Source of the DNA: DAOTWP01 sp034435675
GTDB taxonomy: Bacteria; Chloroflexota; Anaerolineae; Aggregatilineales; Phototrophicaceae
NCBI GenBank assembly: GCA_034435675.1
Contig: DAOTWP010000275.1
Coordinates: 1-11,779 of the forward strand
DNA length: 11,779 bases
Direction of reading: 5' to 3'
The notes beneath the pieces are model-generated. The model ran no database searches, had not been told where the DNA came from, and was given only the letters and a program-made list of their open reading frames with translations. Position numbers and translations under genes: made by a program. Below are positions 8,956 to 11,779 of the stretch, in pieces (within the stretch, counting starts at the first letter, position 1; every line of letters begins with the position of its first letter).

Positions 8956-10470
8956 ATGACAACTCTGAATAGACTTATGCTTCACAAATCTGCTGTACTG
9001 CTGGGGCTGCTGCTGCTGGCGCTGCTGGCGCTGCCTGCCGGGGCGCAGCAGGGCGGCACTGCGCCGACGGAACTGCGCATGATGACGTTTAACATCTGGG
9101 TGGGCGGCGAACTGGTGGACTTCGGCAAAGTCGTCGAAGCGATCCAGCTTGCAGGCGCGGACGTGGTTGGGCTTCAGGAAGCAACCGGGAATACACGCCG
9201 TCTGGCACAGGCGCTGGGCTGGCAGCATGTCAGCGAACGGATGCAGATTATCTCGCGTTATCCGCTGATTGATCCGCCGGGTGCTGATGGGCAGTATATT
9301 TTTGTGCAGATCAACCCCGGCGAGGTCGTCGCGCTGATGAACGTGCATCTGCCGTCTGACCCCTACGGACCATACGCCGTGCGCGATGGTGCCACGCTGG
9401 ACGAGGTCTTGCAGTTGGAACGCGACACCCGCCTGCCCGCGATTGAGCCGGTGCTGGCGCGGGTGCCCGAACTCCTGGATGCGGGCATCCCCGTGCTGCT
9501 GACTGGCGACTTCAATGCGCCGTCACACCGTGACTGGACCGCGGCAGTCACCGCCGCCAACCCACAGCGCCTGTATCCAGTGGCGTGGCCCGTGTCGCTC
9601 GCCGTCGAAGCAGCAGGTTTTGTGGATACCTATCGCGCGGTGCATCCTGACCCGGTGGCGAACCCCGGCAACACCTGGACGTATGGCTATCCGTATCCGC
9701 GCCTGCTGGAAGATGAGATGATTGACCGGATTGATCTGGTCTTCGCGGCGGGCGCTGTGGAAGTGCTGGACAGCCAGATTGTCGGCGAGACCGGCGGACC
9801 AGATGTCGGCGTCGGGGTACTGCCCTTCCCGTCGGACCATCGCGGCGTGGTTTCCACCCTGCGACTGACCCCCGGTGTGCCGCCCGTGTTCGTCGCTGCC
9901 GCTGCGCGCCGGGTGGAAGCTGGCGAGCGTGTGGTAGTACATTATCATGCGCCCAATGGCGAATTCGACGGCGACCGCATTGCCATTGTACCTGCGGGCG
10001 GCGGCAGCGCAGCCACGCTGATGTGGCTGCCACCCTATGAAGCGAGCTTCTTCGGCAGTGTCACGTTTGGCACCGGCGCGCTGACCCCCGGCGGTTATGA
10101 TGCGGTGCTGTTTGATGCCGGGGACAATGAACTGTCGCGCAGCCCGTTCTGGGTAGTCGAGCGCGGCGCTGTCCCTGCCGTGACAACCGATGCACCTGCT
10201 TATGCCCCCGGCGCAGCGATCACCGTGCGCTGGCACAACGCCCCCGCGATGCGCTGGGACTGGGTCGGCATCTACGCAGCGGGCGATCCTGACGTGTACA
10301 ACAATTACTGGGCGTATGCCTACACCGGCGCGAGTGTAAACGGTTCAGTGGTCTTCGACGCCAGCCTGGTCGGTGAGGACATGCTGCCGCCGGGCGATTA
10401 CGAGGTGCGCCTGCTGCTGGACGACGGTTACAGCGTGCTTGCCAGCGCGGCATTCACCGTCAGCGAATAA
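8956..10470 (+). CDS. exported endonuclease/exonuclease/phosphatase (EEP) family hydrolase with two C-terminal beta-sandwich-like repeats
   Basis: A 504-residue protein with a clear signal peptide: charged start, Leu-rich core (residues about 13-26) and probable cleavage after Ala-Gly-Ala at about residue 30. Residues about 38-305 form an EEP (DNase I / sphingomyelinase / inositol phosphatase fold) domain with the usual metal and catalytic residues: Asn46 (TFNIW), Glu75 (LQEATG), His131 (NVHL), Asp185 and Asn187 (GDFNAPSH), Asp257/Asp260 (DRIDLVF), Asp294 and His295 (SDHRG). It should cleave a phosphodiester or phosphomonoester outside the cytoplasm; nucleic acid, lipid headgroup and inositol phosphate are all possible. 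Residues about 315-408 and 415-504 are two related repeats sharing V-H/W-H-AP, D-(I/V)-(A/G)-I, GSV-F and PG-YDAVL/YEVRL patterns, likely Ig-like or SKICH-like binding modules. The start follows GGGGCG by 6 nt. No partner gene is evident beside it. Confidence 0.93.
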   Translation: MTTLNRLMLHKSAVLLGLLLLALLALPAGAQQGGTAPTELRMMTFNIWVGGELVDFGKVVEAIQLAGADVVGLQEATGNTRRLAQALGWQHVSERMQIISRYPLIDPPGADGQYIFVQINPGEVVALMNVHLPSDPYGPYAVRDGATLDEVLQLERDTRLPAIEPVLARVPELLDAGIPVLLTGDFNAPSHRDWTAAVTAANPQRLYPVAWPVSLAVEAAGFVDTYRAVHPDPVANPGNTWTYGYPYPRLLEDEMIDRIDLVFAAGAVEVLDSQIVGETGGPDVGVGVLPFPSDHRGVVSTLRLTPGVPPVFVAAAARRVEAGERVVVHYHAPNGEFDGDRIAIVPAGGGSAATLMWLPPYEASFFGSVTFGTGALTPGGYDAVLFDAGDNELSRSPFWVVERGAVPAVTTDAPAYAPGAAITVRWHNAPAMRWDWVGIYAAGDPDVYNNYWAYAYTGASVNGSVVFDASLVGEDMLPPGDYEVRLLLDDGYSVLASAAFTVSE

Positions 10471-10481
10471 TCACAGCCCGT

Positions 10482-10518
10482 GTGTGGGGCAGGCGCACTT
10501 GTAAACCCTGCCCCATAC
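10482..10518 (+). terminator. hairpin after the EEP hydrolase gene
   Basis: TGGGGCAGG (10485-10493) pairs with CCTGCCCCA (10507-10515). The stem extends by one G-U and two Watson-Crick pairs to about 12 bp, with a 13-nt loop. It begins 12 nt after the stop codon. Only a short TTT follows, so it is an imperfect intrinsic terminator, but position and stability fit transcript end formation. Confidence 0.6.
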
Positions 10519-10604
10519 GCATGTTTCGCAACCCGCTATTCCCCCCGCCGCGTTCATCCGCTAGACTCGCCTGTCTGGTTTAGCACGCAGCGATTCCTAG
10601 AGGC

Positions 10605-11779
10605 ATGAGAAACTACCGCAAATTTGCTCCGCGCCTGTTCGCCAGCCTGTGGTGCGCCCTGCTGGCGGGATACATCCTCGCCGGGACGCCGCTGGTGCCG
10701 TTTCACGGGGATGAATCCACACTGATTTACATGAGCCGCGATTACTTTTATCAGTTCGTGCAGCGTGATCTGGCGCTGGTCATGTACAGCGACACACCTG
10801 TCAATCCCGCCGAACAGGATTTGCGCCTGCTCAACGGCACCGTGAATAAGTATCTGTATGGTCTGTTCGCGCACCTGCGCGGCTACACGATCAACGACAT
10901 CAACAACCCCTGGCTGTGGGACACCACTTACGAATACAACTTTCGCGCCGGGTACGCCCCCACGCCTGATCTGCTGCTGACGGCGCGCTGGGCATCGGCG
11001 CTGCTGCTGGCGGCGGGGGTGCTGCCGCTGTTCGCGCTGGGGCAAACGCTGGGTGGGCGCCCGGCGGCAGTGCTTGCCAGCCTGTATTACGCGCTAAATC
11101 CCATGCTGCTGCTCAACGGACGGCGTGCCATGATGGAAAGCGGCATGCTGTTTTTCGGGCTGCTGCTGCTGCTAGCCGGCGTGTGGCTGCTGCGCTACCG
11201 GGCGTGGTGGGCGGCGGCGCTGCTGGGGGTGGCGGCAGGGCTGGCGGTGGCAAGCAAACACACCAGCGCCTTCGCCGTGATTGCCGTCTTTGGCATCTGT
11301 GCGGGCGCGCTGTTCTTGCAGCGCTGGCGGCAGACGCAGCGCGCTGATCCGCCGACTGCACCGGTGCGCCCTGCGCCGCCCGGTTTGCTGCTGCTGGCGG
11401 TCGCGCTGGCGCTCGCCGTGTTCTACGCGCTCAACCCGGCGTGGTGGGGCGACCCTGTGTCGCGGGCACAGGATGTCTTGCAGCGGCGCGCGGCACTGCT
11501 GGAAGGGCAAACGGCAGCATTCGGCGGCTATGCCGATTTCGGCGCACGGCTGGGCGGCTTCTGGCGGCAGACTTTCTACGCCCTGCCGCAGTATTACGAG
11601 GTGGATGGCTGGCAGGATGATCTCGCCGGGCAGATTGCCACCTATGAAAGCAGCTTGTGGCGCGGCGCTGCCGTCGGTGGTTCACTGCCGGGGGCGCTGG
11701 GGCTGCTGGCAGCGGTGGCGCTGGGCGGCGGCGTGCTGCTGCGGGACCGCCGTCTGCCGCCGGAGGTGCGGCTGCTGGT
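10605..11779 (+). CDS. GT-C / GT39-like membrane glycosyltransferase (ArnT/PMT superfamily), 3' end outside window
   Basis: The frame is open from ATG 10605 to the window edge (391 complete codons, no stop). Residues 10-30 form a first membrane helix, directly followed by VPFHGDESTLIYMSRDY. Its Asp36-Glu37 pair sits where polyprenyl-phosphate-sugar transferases of the GT-C fold have their catalytic acidic motif, in the first outer loop. A large outer loop with many aromatic residues follows. Then come hydrophobic segments around RWASALLLAAG, AVLASLYYALNPMLLL and MLFFGLLLLLAGVWLL, the family-like RRAMMESGML and ASKHTSAF patches, and further helices. Such enzymes move a sugar from a lipid-phosphate donor to protein, lipid or polymer on the outer face of the membrane; the substrate here is unknown. 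Start: an in-frame stop lies at 10581-10583 and this is the only start codon before Asp36 that keeps the first helix whole. The AGAGG motif is only 1 nt upstream, which is unusually close. The hairpin before it argues for an independent transcript. Confidence 0.87.
   Translation, partial: MRNYRKFAPRLFASLWCALLAGYILAGTPLVPFHGDESTLIYMSRDYFYQFVQRDLALVMYSDTPVNPAEQDLRLLNGTVNKYLYGLFAHLRGYTINDINNPWLWDTTYEYNFRAGYAPTPDLLLTARWASALLLAAGVLPLFALGQTLGGRPAAVLASLYYALNPMLLLNGRRAMMESGMLFFGLLLLLAGVWLLRYRAWWAAALLGVAAGLAVASKHTSAFAVIAVFGICAGALFLQRWRQTQRADPPTAPVRPAPPGLLLLAVALALAVFYALNPAWWGDPVSRAQDVLQRRAALLEGQTAAFGGYADFGARLGGFWRQTFYALPQYYEVDGWQDDLAGQIATYESSLWRGAAVGGSLPGALGLLAAVALGGGVLLRDRRLPPEVRLL

Noticed and set aside
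9523..10236. Minus-strand frame of 237 codons
   Set aside because: Antisense to the EEP hydrolase; no recognisable domain and Arg/His-rich composition.
10554..11685. Minus-strand frames opposite the right-hand end
   Set aside because: Arg/Gln/Pro-rich shadows of the glycosyltransferase, whose plus-strand frame is continuous and shows membrane helices and the Asp-Glu motif.

Overview
The window is GC-rich (by eye about 60% G+C) bacterial chromosomal DNA. It carries five protein genes and no recognisable tRNA, rRNA, CRISPR array or insertion sequence. Three genes lie on the minus strand (left three quarters) and two on the plus strand (right quarter). A secreted EEP-fold hydrolase, a GT-C type membrane glycosyltransferase and a Pfa-like megasynthase together would suit a Chloroflexota (Anaerolineae-like) or similar large-genome environmental bacterium. 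That placement is inference from gene content only.

Left part, 1-7842, minus strand: a two-gene operon. The promoter-proximal gene (7842-6214) encodes an acyl-CoA dehydrogenase with a C-terminal extension. Four bases after its stop, the second gene starts (6209) and runs off the left edge of the window. It is an iterative type I polyketide/polyunsaturated-fatty-acid-synthase-like megasynthase of at least 2069 residues. Its visible order is KS, malonyl-type AT, a second catalytically complete KS, then at least four tandem ACP-like domains. All four ACP-like domains have Thr where the phosphopantetheine-bearing Ser should be, and one contains no Ser at all. The long plus-strand open frames opposite this gene are antisense shadows.

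Middle, 7843-8955: a 364-bp non-coding region upstream of the operon contains a perfect CRP-type palindrome (TGTGA-N6-TCACA) overlapped by a second 9-bp inverted repeat. It also holds two sets of short GC-rich repeats with a 16-bp period. Next is a small hypothetical gene (8785-8207, minus), then a 170-bp divergent intergenic region.

Right part, 8956-11779, plus strand: an exported endonuclease/exonuclease/phosphatase-family protein with two C-terminal beta-sandwich-like repeats, a 12-bp stem terminator-like hairpin, and the start of a multispanning GT39-like glycosyltransferase cut by the right edge.

Working model (inference): the dehydrogenase and the megasynthase make an unusual long-chain, possibly unsaturated, lipid, with expression possibly under a CRP/FNR-family regulator. 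KR, DH and further domains or genes would be expected left of the window. The plus-strand genes show no obvious link to this pathway.
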